This document shows positions 10,383-20,561 of a DNA stretch of 64,000 nucleotides, one piece after another. Position numbers and translations under genes: made by a program. The first letter of the stretch is position 1, and each line of letters opens with the position of its first letter. Source of the DNA: Porphyra umbilicalis (lineage: Eukaryota > Rhodophyta > Bangiophyceae > Bangiales > Bangiaceae); the NCBI GenBank assembly GCA_002049455.2, contig KV918789.1, positions 1 to 64,000 on the forward strand, in the 5' to 3' direction. Below the pieces are notes generated by a model. It searched no databases, was not told the DNA's origin, and saw only the letters and a list, made by a program, of their open reading frames with translations.

Positions 10383-12040
10383 CTCGAGGCGTGCAGCCGT
10401 GTCAACCGGGCTGGCCATCGAGCCGTTACCGCCTTGCAGTACCCTTACGTTGGACACCAAGCAGCGAATCAAACTCCTTCGCAGAGCCATATACCCCAAG
10501 GCAAATGCCCATTGCGCGAAATTGACGCGGACTTGGAAGGAACCTAAGACCAGCAATTCTCAGCACAGTTAAAACCATTCGCCCTTGGGCAAGGGAGAAC
10601 CCCCCAGTTTGACCAACCAGCGAGCGCCGAGCGTCGTTGAAGATCGCCACCAGCGATTGCAAGCTTGGGGCCGGACCCTCGGGCCCGAAGGAGCGCGGAC
10701 CAGGGCCCAGAGCACCGCATTGTGGCTCTATCCGACCCCGGACATTTTTGACGCGCATCCTGAGTCCCGTCGTCGTCATCCAGCATCTCGTTTGCCGCTC
10801 CAGACGGCGCCACACTTCGTTATGGCCGGGCGCGTCGTGGGCCACCCGGTAACGGCTTCGCCCAGGTCTGCTTCGGCTGGCCGGGATCTCGAGCTCTGAG
10901 TGCGCGCGCGACGCGGTACCAGGAGCGTTGTCGAGAGCAGATCCGCCATCGACCGCATCGCCCAACGGCCGGGAACGCCCGTCGCCATTGTTGGTATGGC
11001 CACATTGCTTCGCACGGCAACTGCCGAGCGACTGCTCAGCGGCAGGCCGACAAAATCGGTCCCGGGTCGGACGCAGCTCTCCATGCAAGCTCCTCGGCGC
11101 GCTGCGCGGCCCGAGCTGCGGACTGCATCTGCGCTACATGACGGAAAGCCGCCGCAGCCTCGGCCTGGAGGGCCTGCGCTGCGGTCAGTGCGCCACGCCT
11201 GGCCCGAGTAGCGCGGCGCGGATTGCTGCGCAGCCGGCTCTAGCTCGGATTGGGAGGGTCCTGAGCGGGACCACCACAGTCCTTTTGAACACCGCCACCG
11301 ACTGTCCACGCATCGTCGGCTACCTGCATTTTGTATGCAACCGGGGTCAGCTCACAGCTCACAGGCTCTGAGTCACGCAGCCAGAGAGCGCCAGCCGCAC
11401 ACAGGGGTGGGAACGCACAGCCGGCCTCTTTGGGAGCCACACCACCGTCGGGGCGCTCGCGATCTCACAAGAAGAATAACAGAAGAAACGGAGAGCAAGT
11501 CTCGAGTGTACTGCCAGATCGTCTCGCAACTGTCTGTAAGCCACGGGTCGCGCGTTTCATTGGCTTTTATGGTTCGAACAGGGAACGAGGGGTTGGCCAA
11601 ACGACTCGGGGCGTCTTCAAACAGGCATGTTTCAAGTGGCGCAGCCGTTCAAGCTCCAAAAGAAGGGCAATCCCGCGAGGCCACCACGAGATCCATTAAC
11701 GGATGAGAAAATGTGAACCGGTCTATTTTTGGGTCGTCACGGCCCCGTCACACCCTAGTCTTGGAGCGGATCCCAGCCACCAGTGCTCCAACTGCCCGAA
11801 CGGCCAAACGGTGCCACGTTTGGCTGTTCGGACGGTTGGAGCCATTGGTAAAGACGCTCTCAAGGTGGAAATTCGATTCAGATTATATTTTTATCCGGCC
11901 TTTGGACAGTCATTCAGGATCAGTATACCCGGCGGTAAATGAACAGAGTACGACATGGATACGCGGCTGCGGCATGGATTATGGATTATTTCGAGTATAA
12001 TGTGCGGATATGTCTGGCTCTACTTTATCCACCTCAGGCC
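10383..12040. other. Unassigned region with a decayed minus-strand frame
   Basis: No gene can be named. On the minus strand between about 11310 and 10430 overlapping frames stay open. One contains an alanine/glutamine/arginine coiled-coil-like stretch (AAAAFRHVAQMQSAARAAQR), and further on a hydrophobic stretch (NFAQWAFALGYMALRRSL). This could be an old, frameshifted gag-like protein, but no motif proves it. A strong hairpin lies at 11785-11842. The right end runs into the B0 LTR. The segment 11700-12040 is visibly less GC-rich than its surroundings. Confidence 0.35.
11785..11842. repeat. 58 bp hairpin (25 bp arms)
   Basis: The arms GCTCCAACTGCCCGAACGGC... and ...GTTCGGACGGTTGGAGC are complementary over 25 bp with three mismatches, around the 8-base loop GGTGCCAC. 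It lies about 200 bp upstream of the recognisable part of the B0 LTR. Confidence 0.75.
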
Positions 12041-12293
12041 CTGTGGTGACTGCCCGGGTCAATTCCCATTTAGGGAAATTGGGCCCGGGCAACGGTTTCC
12101 ACCCTTTTAGGACGAAGGGCGACGACGGTGGGAGGCACCATCGTCGCCGGCAAGGTAACCGTGTCTTCATGTCTTGGCGTTTCGATCGGCCCAACTTCCT
12201 GGACCTGAAGTCCCATAGCGGGTGTCGCGCGAGCGGCCCAGACCGCCGCTACTTCCCTCTCCCTGATATCACTCCCCTGATTGTGGTACGACA
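12041..12293 (+). repeat. Partial 5' LTR of old gypsy element B0 (right part only)
   Basis: This matches the right ~250 bp of the family-B LTR (17386-17638 and 28334-28586), including the CCCGGGTCAATTCCC palindrome, the GGCGACGACGGTG hairpin with one mismatch, and the end GTACGACA. The left ~400 bp of the B LTR has no clear counterpart upstream. It has either diverged beyond recognition by eye, been replaced, or B0 is a subfamily with a different U3. Confidence 0.75.
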
Positions 12294-12295
12294 TT

Positions 12296-12313
12296 TGGCG
12301 CTCCGGGTGAGAC
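12296..12313 (+). promoter_or_regulatory. Primer-binding site of B0
   Basis: TGGCGCTCCGGGTGAGAC begins two bases after the LTR end and is identical to the site at 17641. Its complement has the shape of a tRNA 3' end (T-stem, 7-base acceptor strand, G, CCA); the amino acid was not assigned. Confidence 0.65.
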
Positions 12314-12441
12314 CCGCTGTACGCACGCGGTGCGCATCGCAGATCGACACCTCTTTCGCTCCCGTGAGTCGTGGGACCCTCGTGGGTTGTATTGCGGTGC
12401 GGTGACGGAGGACATCCGATCGATATGCGGGCCCCGCTTCC

Positions 12442-15143
12442 ATGGCTCGCGGATCTTCCTCATCTTACCCGCTTGACGGGGGCGCTCCTCCGTTCGAGAT
12501 ACCCGGCACTAGCAGGGTGACGTACGCGCCACCGGCGGGAGTCCTCGGGGCAACGCCGGCGTTGCGCGCCGTGGCCCGCGTCGTGGGTGGAAGGGCGGTC
12601 CCGGGTGGCGGCGGCGATACGGTGGCAGGTGAGTCGAGCTCCCTGCCCGAGGACCCCGGCCGGACGCCGACAACTGGGGCTCACCGTCCTCCCGGCGCGG
12701 CACGGAAGTCTACTCTGGCGGAGTCCCAGCGTGGGGGCGTGGGGGTTCGCCCCTCGCCCCTGGATGGGCAGTGCCCGGCCTGGGCGCCGCCCTTCGGCCC
12801 ACCCCGCGTTGAGGCGGTGGGCAGCTCGTAGGGTACCCGGGCTGGCGGGACGCCCGCCGGCCTGGGACCGATCCGACCAACGGACTAGCTGTCGCCGGCG
12901 GAAGAGGAGCGACAGCGTCGGGAGCTACAGAGAGCTTTCGGGGTCACCCCGAAGGACGTGGCCCGGGCCCAGTGGTAGCGTACCACCCGGGACCGCTGGC
13001 AACTCGACGCACCGTCGACGGAGGGTGGGGCAGGACCCAGCCTCCATGGGACCGGCGGCGTTGCGGCCCAAGGGGCGTCGCGGCCGGCGACCAACACGGG
13101 ACACCTGCGCCACCTGGCTCAGGTATTCCGAGACGCAGCGGAGGAGGCGTCTACCGCGGCGTTCGACGGGGCCCTGGTCCCGTCGCGTAGCGCGGCCGTC
13201 GCCATGGCTCTCACTGCGGCCGAGGGGCCATCCCCCGCGTCCGCGGGCGCGAGCGCGCCGGCACTACCGGGGCCCGGACCGGGCACGTCCGGGGGGCGTC
13301 CGCCCGCAGGGGGCCTCGGCATAAAGGGGTCCACCTTGACGGTGGCCGCGAGCCGCGCCGACCGCCCGACGCGGGCGCAGTCACAGTGGGCCGCCGTGCG
13401 TAGGCGCCCTAAGGAGGTTTCGACGCGGAGAAACCGCCGGCGGCGGCGCTCACGACGCGACGCGTCGCCCCCGTCCTCGGGGCCCCCCTCGTCGACCGAT
13501 AGCGAGCCGAGTCCGTCCGACTCATCCCCCGACTCGAGTGGGGCTGACTGGAGGGATAGCAGCCGCAGCTCGACCTCCGTCTCTGCCTCCGGCAGCGACC
13601 CTGGAGCAACGCGCCGCCGACGACGGGCGCGTGTGGCCGACAAACGCCCGCAGCGTGCCCTGGTGCAAGAGGCACTGCGCGCCGTCCGGCAAGAGCAGCG
13701 AGAGGATACCGTAGTTGACCCCCGGTTCAAGGGGCTACTGTCGGCGCAGCGGTACCGGCTCGGGCAGCGAGGAGTCCACCTGCGGCAGTTCGCGGGTGAC
13801 ACCCCGCTGGGGTTGGTGCCGTTCCTCGGGAACTTTCAGACGGCGTGCGACGGCAGCGGGCTGAACGAGGGTACGGCCGTGACACTGCTGCAGTACTGCG
13901 TCACGAGCGAGGTGCTCGGGGTGCTCCAGCGCGCCAAGGATGATCATGCCTCATGGAAGCTCACGAACAAGCGCCCAGTCCGCGCCCTGCTCAACAAGTA
14001 TCTCAACGAAGACGACCTGTTGAACCACCTTCAGTCGCTCATGCAAGCATCCCAGGAGAAGTGGAAGGACGAGCACGGGTTTTCGAACCGCATCCTTCAT
14101 GCTTACCATGCCTAGGGCTCGGTCCTGCAAGAGTCCGAGCTGAAGATTATCTTACTCCAGGGCGTCGGACGGGATGTCCGGGCACTGGGGCGGAACTTCA
14201 ACACCCAGGGCTGTACCCTCCCTAAGCTACGCATGTTCCTAGCCAAGAAGAATGCAGCCACCCGCAAGGCGCGGGGGGTCAAGCTCCAGGGCAAGCCCAA
14301 GGGGAGCAACCCCCAGTTGGCCGGCGGCGAAGAACGGGAGGCCCGTCGGGCCCGGCCGGCGGCGCCCGTCGCCCTCCCGGTGGGAGCTTCCTCGGCCGCG
14401 GCTGCCCTGGCCGTCACGGATTACGGGACCGAGGCGAAACAGGCCGAATTGGCCGCGGTGCTGGCCGCGGCGGCGATGCCTGTCGAGAACGGCCCTCCGG
14501 ACGACGTCCCGGTACTACCGGTAGATAGCCTACCGCACGCGTCGGGCAGGTAACAGCAGCCCGCGTGAGGCGGACGCCCGGAGCTGTATCCCGTTGGTAC
14601 GGAAGCGGGGCGCGGGCGCGGCACCATGGCGCCAGGCACCCCAGTGCCTCCGCGGGCGGGTACCGTTTTCCCGCACTCGGACCGCCCCCCGCGGTTCCCC
14701 CGTGGTAGGGCCCCTCCGACGCGCGATAGCGCATCGGGCGGCGCGCCCAAGACGGAGGCCTCGCCCCGGCGGCGGGCCTGTCCTGTGGCCACCTGGGGCA
14801 CTGGGTGTTGGAGTGCCCCGCCAAGTCCCCCGAGGTGCGCGCCCATGGACGCGCGCTGCGCGAGGCCGTCGCGGCGCACCAGAACAGGCGGGGACCCGCA
14901 CCGCCGGCGCCCCTGCCTCGCGGCGCGGGACCGCCGGTCGCGCCCCTGCCGCCGGCCGTTGCCGCCAATGCGTCCGGCCCGCCGGACACGGCCGCGTTCG
15001 TACACGCCGTGGAAACAGATAGTCGGACAGACCCGGACGCTGCGGGCAACGAGGGGGAAAGCTCCTCCGAGGAGTGGGCCGGGGACGCCGGCGACGCGGG
15101 ACACAAGGACGGCCGCACTTGCCATGCCCAGAGAAGCGCGTAA
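12442..15143 (+). pseudogene. Decayed gag of B0
   Basis: It is collinear with the intact family-B gag (17787-20561), beginning MARGSSSSYPLDGGAPPFEIPG. The same frame holds at 12442-12831, 13204-14115 and 14233-14553, with stops at about 12829, 14113 and 14551 and more between. The shared core LLQYCVTSEVLGVLQRAKD is clear. At the zinc knuckle (~14785) four bases are missing relative to the intact copy, shifting the frame; the tail resumes in another frame at 14805-15143 (AAFVHAVETDSRTDPDAAG). The gag stop TAA (15141) and the hairpin after it are preserved. Confidence 0.85.
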
Positions 15144-15144
15144 G

Positions 15145-15169
15145 GGGCAGCCCCCTGAGTGGGCTGCCC
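15145..15169 (+). promoter_or_regulatory. Stem-loop after gag stop, B0 copy
   Basis: GGGCAGCCC, a 7-base loop and GGGCTGCCC form a perfect 9 bp stem that starts one base after the TAA. The loop sequence differs from the intact copy but the stem is unchanged in this otherwise decayed element. Confidence 0.6.
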
Positions 15170-16983
15170 GCGGATGTCGTCTGTCTCAAGGCACACCGGC
15201 ACTGATTCATCACGGTGACCCGCTTGCGCCAGGTCCGCAAGCGCCGGGCAGCAGCGGGACTCCCGCCAGCGCCGGCCTTCTGCCCCCGCATCCTAACGCG
15301 GCCCGGCAGGGGCAGCAGTGCCGCGGCAGAAGTGCCGGACCGCCCCACCGCCCCGGCGGCGCCAGGGGCCACCGAGCCTGTCCCTCTGTCTCCGCCGGTC
15401 GCCGCATCGGTACTGGCCCTTGGCCACTCCAACCCCCGACCGTTAGGCGGTGGGGATGGCTTCCTAGCGGACGCACCCGCCAATGGGGCATGCACCAGGG
15501 ATTGGCTCCGGCGGCGCCTCGGTGGGCGCGCCCGGCGCGAGCGTACCCGCTTTCGCCACCACGCCGCCGTCGTCGCGTGTTGGACTGTGATGCTCGACGC
15601 CGACTCCACTGGCGGTTCGCGGATGGATGATGGTTGGTGACCCTTATGGTACCCCACATTGTGCATTTGCAAGACGTGGTCAAAGTGCACACATTCGTGT
15701 TGGGTCATCTTGGGGCGTTACTTTTGGCATGTTTTGGATTTGATCTTCGCTTTGCTCTAGTGGCTTTTGATTTGGTGAGTGCTTAGATTTGGTGCGAGGG
15801 CGTGGGCGTCGGTGTGGGCGCGAGAGGGGGGAGCACTTGGGCCGGTGGGGAATATTCGAGGGGTGCTATCGGTTGGGAGAGGCGGTCGAACCTTAAGACA
15901 ACCAACAAAGCACGTTCGCACACACACACACAAGCTCAAGCCACTCAACCACTTCACCTTGGTCCCCCAACCCCTATGCCCACTGCGTTTTGAACATCGC
16001 GGATCCCGCGGGAGCGCTGGACAACCAGTCCGGGGGCGGGGAAGTGCTGCTTTTCAGCAATCACAACCGCCGCATCGTGGCTTCGCTGGGCCTGGACAAG
16101 CTGTCCCTCGTCGCGTTTGGTGTCGTCGTGGACACAGGGGCGGGCCCCAACCTGGTCCGTCGGAACGCCCTCGCCCCTGACTGGTTCCGACAAGTGGTTT
16201 CTTCTAAGAAGGAAGAACAGGTACGCCTCCGGGACGCCAACAACGCGCGGTTACGCGCTAGCGGTACCGTCACCCTATGGCTCGAGACGGGCGCTCGGAT
16301 CGTCTCTGTTCCCTTCCTTGTCGTCGACGACCTGTCGGTCCCGGTCATCTTGGGCTGCACGTTCATCGACGACAACGCCAGCGCCATCCTGCCTCAGGAT
16401 AGGTCCATCCGTTGGACGGACGGGTCCGTCACGGAGATCCTGCGGGGGCCATTGGACGATGGCGACCGCTCGATGGGTGTCTCCCGCGTTCTCCGCTCGA
16501 CGCACAAGAAACGGATCCCGCCGTTGGCGGCCACGGTCGTCTGGGTACGGACCATGTGGGGGGGCCTGGGCCAGGTGTTTGGCGCCACGCGCCTGTTCAC
16601 ATCACATGCTGTCGACATCGTGCCGGGGCTATCCTTCCCGGTTATCGTGTCTAATTTCGGCGCGCGCGAAGTCGTCCTCCGGCAAAGGGCCAACGTCGGC
16701 TACGTCGAACTGCTCACGACGGGCGTCGTGCTGGTGCCCCACGGGGCACCCCAAGAGACGCTGCCCGACCCGGTTTTCACGACGGCCACGGCCGCCACGG
16801 GCGAGGTGGGGGCGGTGTCGGGCACCCTGTGCGACCCTGCACCAGGGCGGAGCCCGGACATGACGGCACCAACGGATGGGGGGCCAGCGACACCAGCGCG
16901 ACCCCGAAAGCCGGGCGGAAGGGGCGCCCTACCGGCCGCACGGCCACCCGGACCCCCATTTCAAGTGGAGGACGTGGAACAAC
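15170..16983 (+). pseudogene. Decayed pol of B0, N-terminal part with protease, interrupted by an LTR
   Basis: It is collinear with the start of the B pol. The pre-protease linker is at 15170-15623 and the body resumes at 16004 with the aspartic protease core VVDTGAGPNLVRRNALAPDW (~16125), the segment DLSVPVILGCTFIDDNA and the linker up to VEDVEQPD. The inverted copia-type LTR at 15624-15996 splits it. At 16988 the B element interrupts it, and it continues for 82 bases after B at 28587. Relative to B it lacks a short segment (about 10 codons near 16612) and has scattered changes. It cannot make protein. Confidence 0.85.
15624..15996 (-). mobile_element. Solo LTR of a copia-type element, inverted, inserted in B0
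   Basis: Read on the minus strand, it begins TGTTCAAAACGCAGTGGG and ends CATCATCCA. The first ~95 bases match the 5' end of the copia element at 30763 (GTGAAGTGGTTGAGTGGCTT and the (TG)n tract). It is bounded by TCGCGGA at 15617-15623 and again at 15997-16003. Taking TG...CA ends gives 373 bp and a 7 bp duplication, longer than the usual 5 bp. Removing it with one repeat restores a continuous match to the intact family-B sequence. It contains a short CA microsatellite near 15930. Confidence 0.75.
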
Positions 16984-16988
16984 CGGAT

Positions 16989-17638
16989 TGTAGGATTACG
17001 GGGCCCCCTATGCGCCAGGGGGCCACCGCGGGGACGTCGGCGACGGCGGAGGACGTCGGTCCCCGACGCGTGGTGGCGACGCCAGCGGCGGTGGTGGCCG
17101 ACGGGTTGGCGACGCGGGATGGCGGGGCGAGGGGGTGCCCCCGCTGCCCGGCTCGGGCCACTTGAGGGAGCGCACCCGATCCGCCGCGCCCGGCACGCGG
17201 GCCCCGCGGGAGGCCGGGTTGGCGCGCCCGAGCGGGCGCTGGCGCGCCCGAGAGGGCGCGGCAGGCGACGGCCGACCGGGCGCCACGCGGCGGGTGCAGC
17301 GCGTTGCGCGCGGGACAGTTTCTCCCCCTCATCTGTAATGATCGCCTCAGGGGACTTGACATGCATGGAGGGAATTATCTGCATTGGTTGGTGACGGCCC
17401 GGGTCAATTCCCATTTGGGGAAATTGGGCCCGGGCGACGGTTTCCGCCCTTTTAGGACGAAGGGCGACGACGGTGGGAGGCACCGTCGTCGCCGGCAAGT
17501 AAACCGTGTCTTGATGTCTTGGCGTTTCGATCGGCCCGACTTCCCGGACCTCGAGTCCCATAGCGGGTGTCGCGCGAGCGGCTGAGACGGCCGTTACTTC
17601 CCTCCTTCCGAGGTAACCCCCTAGATTGTGGTACTACA
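16989..17638 (+). repeat. 5' LTR of gypsy element B
   Basis: It begins TGTAGGATTAC and ends GTGGTACTACA. The 3' copy starts TGTAGTAC, an exact inverted match to its end GTACTACA. It is GC-rich in the left 350 bp and includes CGCGCCCGAG repeats (~17225-17260). The conserved right part carries a CCCGGGTCAATTCCC palindrome and a 13 bp perfect stem-loop at 17463-17493. Confidence 0.92.
17463..17493. promoter_or_regulatory. 13 bp perfect stem-loop inside the B LTR
   Basis: GGCGACGACGGTG, loop GGAGG, CACCGTCGTCGCC. It is identical in the 3' LTR (28411-28441) and has one mismatch in B0 (~12119-12149). Such a stable hairpin in the R/U5 half could act in RNA 3'-end formation, packaging or strand transfer; the function is inferred. 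Confidence 0.65.
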
Positions 17639-17640
17639 TT

Positions 17641-17658
17641 TGGCGCTCCGGGTGAGAC
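17641..17658 (+). promoter_or_regulatory. Primer-binding site of element B
   Basis: TGGCGCTCCGGGTGAGAC begins two bases after the LTR. It is the same as in B0. It would prime minus-strand DNA synthesis from a cellular tRNA. Confidence 0.7.
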
Positions 17659-17786
17659 CAGCGGTACGCACACTGTGCGCGTCGCGGATCGACACCTCTT
17701 TCTGTACCAAGAATCGGGGGACCCTCGTCGGTTGTATTGCGGTGCGGTGACGGAGGACATCCGGTCGATACGCGGGCCGCGCTTCC

Positions 17787-20561
17787 ATGGCTCGCGGATC
17801 TTCCTCATGTTCCCCGCTTGACGGGGGCGCTCCTCCGTTTGAGATGCCTGGCACCAGCCGGGTGACGGACGCGCCACCGGCGGGAGACCCCGGGGCAACA
17901 CCGGCCTTGGGCGCCGTGGCCCCCGTGGGGACTGGAAGGGCGGTCCCTGTTGGCGGCGGCGGTGCGGTGGCGGGTGAGTCGAACTCCGCGCCCGAGGACC
18001 CCGGCCGCACGCCGACCACCGGGGCTCGTCCTCCTCCCGGCGCGGGACGGACGTCCACGCTGATGGAGCCCCAGGCAGGGGGTGCGGGGGTTCACCCTTC
18101 CCCCCTGGACGGGCAGCGCCTGGAAGGGGCGCCGCCCTTTGGCCCTCCTGGAGTGGACGCGGTGGGCGGTTCATCGGGAATTTTAGTTGGCGGGACCCCC
18201 GCGAGGCGGGGGCCCCGTCGACCAATGGAGGCGCTGTCGCTCGAGGAGGACGAGCGGCAGCGCCGGGAATCACAGCGAGCGTTCGGGGTCACCCCGGGGG
18301 AGGTGGCCCGGGCCCGGTGGCAGAGGACCACCCGGGACCACTGGTCCCTGGACGCGCCGTCGGCGACGGGCGGGTCGGGGCCCAGCCTGCAGGGGATCGG
18401 CGTAGCCGCGGCCCCAGGACCGCCTCGGTCGGTGGCCGACCCCGGGCACCTGCGCCACTTGGCTCAGGTGTCCCGCGACGCCGTGGAGGAAGCGTCGACC
18501 GCAGCATCGGACGGGACCCCGGTCCCGGGGCGGGGCGCGGCCAGGCCCCTGGACCTGGCGGCGGCCCAGGGCCCTTCCCCCGGATCCGCGAGCGCGGGGG
18601 GACCGGCACCCCCGGAACCCGGGTCAGGCACGTCCCGGGCGCGTACCCGAACGGGGGGCACTACCCGGACCGGGGCCGCCTGGACGGTGACTGCATCGCC
18701 GGGCGCGCGCCCTGCGCGGCCTCGGCCCCGGAGGGGCGCCGAGCGCCGACACCTGAAGGCCGCCCCCTCGAAGGGCCACCGACGGCGGCGTCACGCCCGA
18801 CGGGCGCCGTCGCCCCCCTCGTCGGGGCCCCCGTCGTCGACCGAGAGTGACGATAGTCCGTCAAGCTCGTCATCCGCCGCCAGTAGGGCGGAGTCGACGG
18901 ACAGCAGCGACGGCTCGACCTCTTCCTCCGCCACCGGCAGTGACCCCGGAGCAACGCGCCGCCGACGGCGGGCACGGGCTGCCGACAAGCAGCCACACCG
19001 GGCCCTGGTTCGAGAGGCGCTGCGCGCCTTCCGGCGGGAGCAGCAGGAGGACACGGTGGTCGACCCCCGCTTCAAGGAACTCCTGTCGCCGGAACGGTAC
19101 CGACTCGCACAGCGAGGGGGCCGCCTACACCTCCCGCGAGGCAATTCCATCCGCGGCATCCGCGCGGACGTCAAGGCCTTGATGCACACCTCGCGGCAGC
19201 TTGCGGGCGACACCCCGTTGGGGTTGGTGGCGTTCCCTGGGAACTTCCAGACGGCATGCGACGGCAGCGGGCTGAACGAGGGTACGGCAGTGACACTGCT
19301 GCAGTACTTCGTCACGAGCGAGGTGCGCGGCGTGCTCCAGCGCGCTAAGGACACCCACGCCTCGCGGCAGCTCACGTACAAGCGCGCGGTCCAAGCCCTA
19401 TGCAACGAGTACCTCGACGGGGACGACCTGGTGGACCACCTCCAGGCCCTCATGCAAGCATCCCAAGAGAAGTGGGAAGACGAACACGAGTTTTCGAACC
19501 GCATCCTCGATGCTAACCGTGCCTTGGGCTCGGTCCTACAAGAGGCCGAGCTGAAGAGTATCCTACTCAAGGGCGTTGGACGGGAAGTCCGGGCCCTGGG
19601 GCGGAACTTCAATACCCAGGGCCGGACCTTCCCCAAGCTGCGGAAGTTCCTTGCCAAGACGGGAGCAGCCACCCGGGAGGCCCGGGGGGTCAAGCTCCAG
19701 GCCAAGCCCAAGGGGAGCGCCTCCCGGTCGGTCGGCGGCGAAGAACGGGAGGCCCGTCGGGCCCGGCCGGCGGCATCCGTCGCTCTCCCGGTGGGAGCCG
19801 CCTCGGCCGCGGCTGCTCTGTCCGTCACGGACTACGGGACCGAGGCGGAGGGGGCCGAGTGGGCCGTGGTGTTGGCCGCGTCGGGGACGTTCGTTGAGTA
19901 TGGATCCTCGGGCGACGTCCCGGTACTACCGGTGGACAGTCTCCCGCGCGCGTCGGGCTGGCAACAGCAGCCCGCGTGGGGCGGGCGCCCGGAGTTGTAC
20001 CCCGTGCACACGGGGGCGGGGCGTGGGTGCGGTACCCTGGCGCCGGGCACCCCGGTGCCTCCACGGCCGGGAACCGTCTTCCCGCACTCGGATCGCCCCC
20101 CGCGGTTTCCCCGTGGTAGGGCCCCTCCACCGCGTGGCGGCGGATGGAGTGGAGCACCCGAGGCGGAGCCCCCGCCACGTCGGCGGGGGGCCTGCTCGTT
20201 CTGTGGCCACCTGGGGCACTGGGTGTGGGAGTGCCCCGCCCAGTCTCCCGAGGTGCGGGCCCACGGGCGCGCGCTGCGCGAGGCAGTCGCGGCACACTGT
20301 AACGGGCGGGGACCGGCGCCGCCGGCACCCCTGCCCTTGATCGCGGGACCGCCGGTTCCACCGGTACCGCCGACCGGCGCCAACCATGGGACCGTCCCGC
20401 CGGGCACGGCTGCCTTCGTCCACGCCGTGGAAACGGATGACCGGGCGTACCCGGACGTAGCGGGCGACGAGGGGAAGAGCTCCTCCGAGGAGTGGATCGC
20501 GGGCGCCGACGGCGCGAGGCATGGGATCGGCCACACCTGCCACGCCCAGGAAAATGAGTAA
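17787..20561 (+). CDS. Gag polyprotein of gypsy element B
   Basis: An uninterrupted 924-residue frame from an ATG 148 bp after the LTR. The N-terminal half is rich in Pro, Gly, Ser and Ala with acidic Ser-rich and basic stretches (~residues 340-400). A helical capsid-like region follows (~430-620; VTLLQYFVTSEVRGVLQRAK, EHEFSNRILDANRALGSV). The zinc knuckle CSFCGHLGHWVWEC (~20197) is a canonical CX2CX4HX4C, so it keeps all four ligands, unlike those of element A and the copia element. The tail is acidic and ends HAQENE. Pol opens in the -1 frame three bases before the stop, and a perfect stem-loop follows the stop. It is likely the structural protein and probably functional as read. Confidence 0.9.
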   Translation: MARGSSSCSPLDGGAPPFEMPGTSRVTDAPPAGDPGATPALGAVAPVGTGRAVPVGGGGAVAGESNSAPEDPGRTPTTGARPPPGAGRTSTLMEPQAGGAGVHPSPLDGQRLEGAPPFGPPGVDAVGGSSGILVGGTPARRGPRRPMEALSLEEDERQRRESQRAFGVTPGEVARARWQRTTRDHWSLDAPSATGGSGPSLQGIGVAAAPGPPRSVADPGHLRHLAQVSRDAVEEASTAASDGTPVPGRGAARPLDLAAAQGPSPGSASAGGPAPPEPGSGTSRARTRTGGTTRTGAAWTVTASPGARPARPRPRRGAERRHLKAAPSKGHRRRRHARRAPSPPSSGPPSSTESDDSPSSSSSAASRAESTDSSDGSTSSSATGSDPGATRRRRRARAADKQPHRALVREALRAFRREQQEDTVVDPRFKELLSPERYRLAQRGGRLHLPRGNSIRGIRADVKALMHTSRQLAGDTPLGLVAFPGNFQTACDGSGLNEGTAVTLLQYFVTSEVRGVLQRAKDTHASRQLTYKRAVQALCNEYLDGDDLVDHLQALMQASQEKWEDEHEFSNRILDANRALGSVLQEAELKSILLKGVGREVRALGRNFNTQGRTFPKLRKFLAKTGAATREARGVKLQAKPKGSASRSVGGEEREARRARPAASVALPVGAASAAAALSVTDYGTEAEGAEWAVVLAASGTFVEYGSSGDVPVLPVDSLPRASGWQQQPAWGGRPELYPVHTGAGRGCGTLAPGTPVPPRPGTVFPHSDRPPRFPRGRAPPPRGGGWSGAPEAEPPPRRRGACSFCGHLGHWVWECPAQSPEVRAHGRALREAVAAHCNGRGPAPPAPLPLIAGPPVPPVPPTGANHGTVPPGTAAFVHAVETDDRAYPDVAGDEGKSSSEEWIAGADGARHGIGHTCHAQENE

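Noticed and set aside
14414-15708. Long minus-strand frames in B0 gag
   Set aside because: High-GC shadows of the plus-strand gag, which is collinear with the intact gag of B.
16929-17561. 210-codon minus-strand frame within the B LTR
   Set aside because: It lies wholly in LTR sequence, and the same frame recurs in the other LTR by virtue of identity. Its extension of the antisense gene upstream of 27921 is also treated as LTR.
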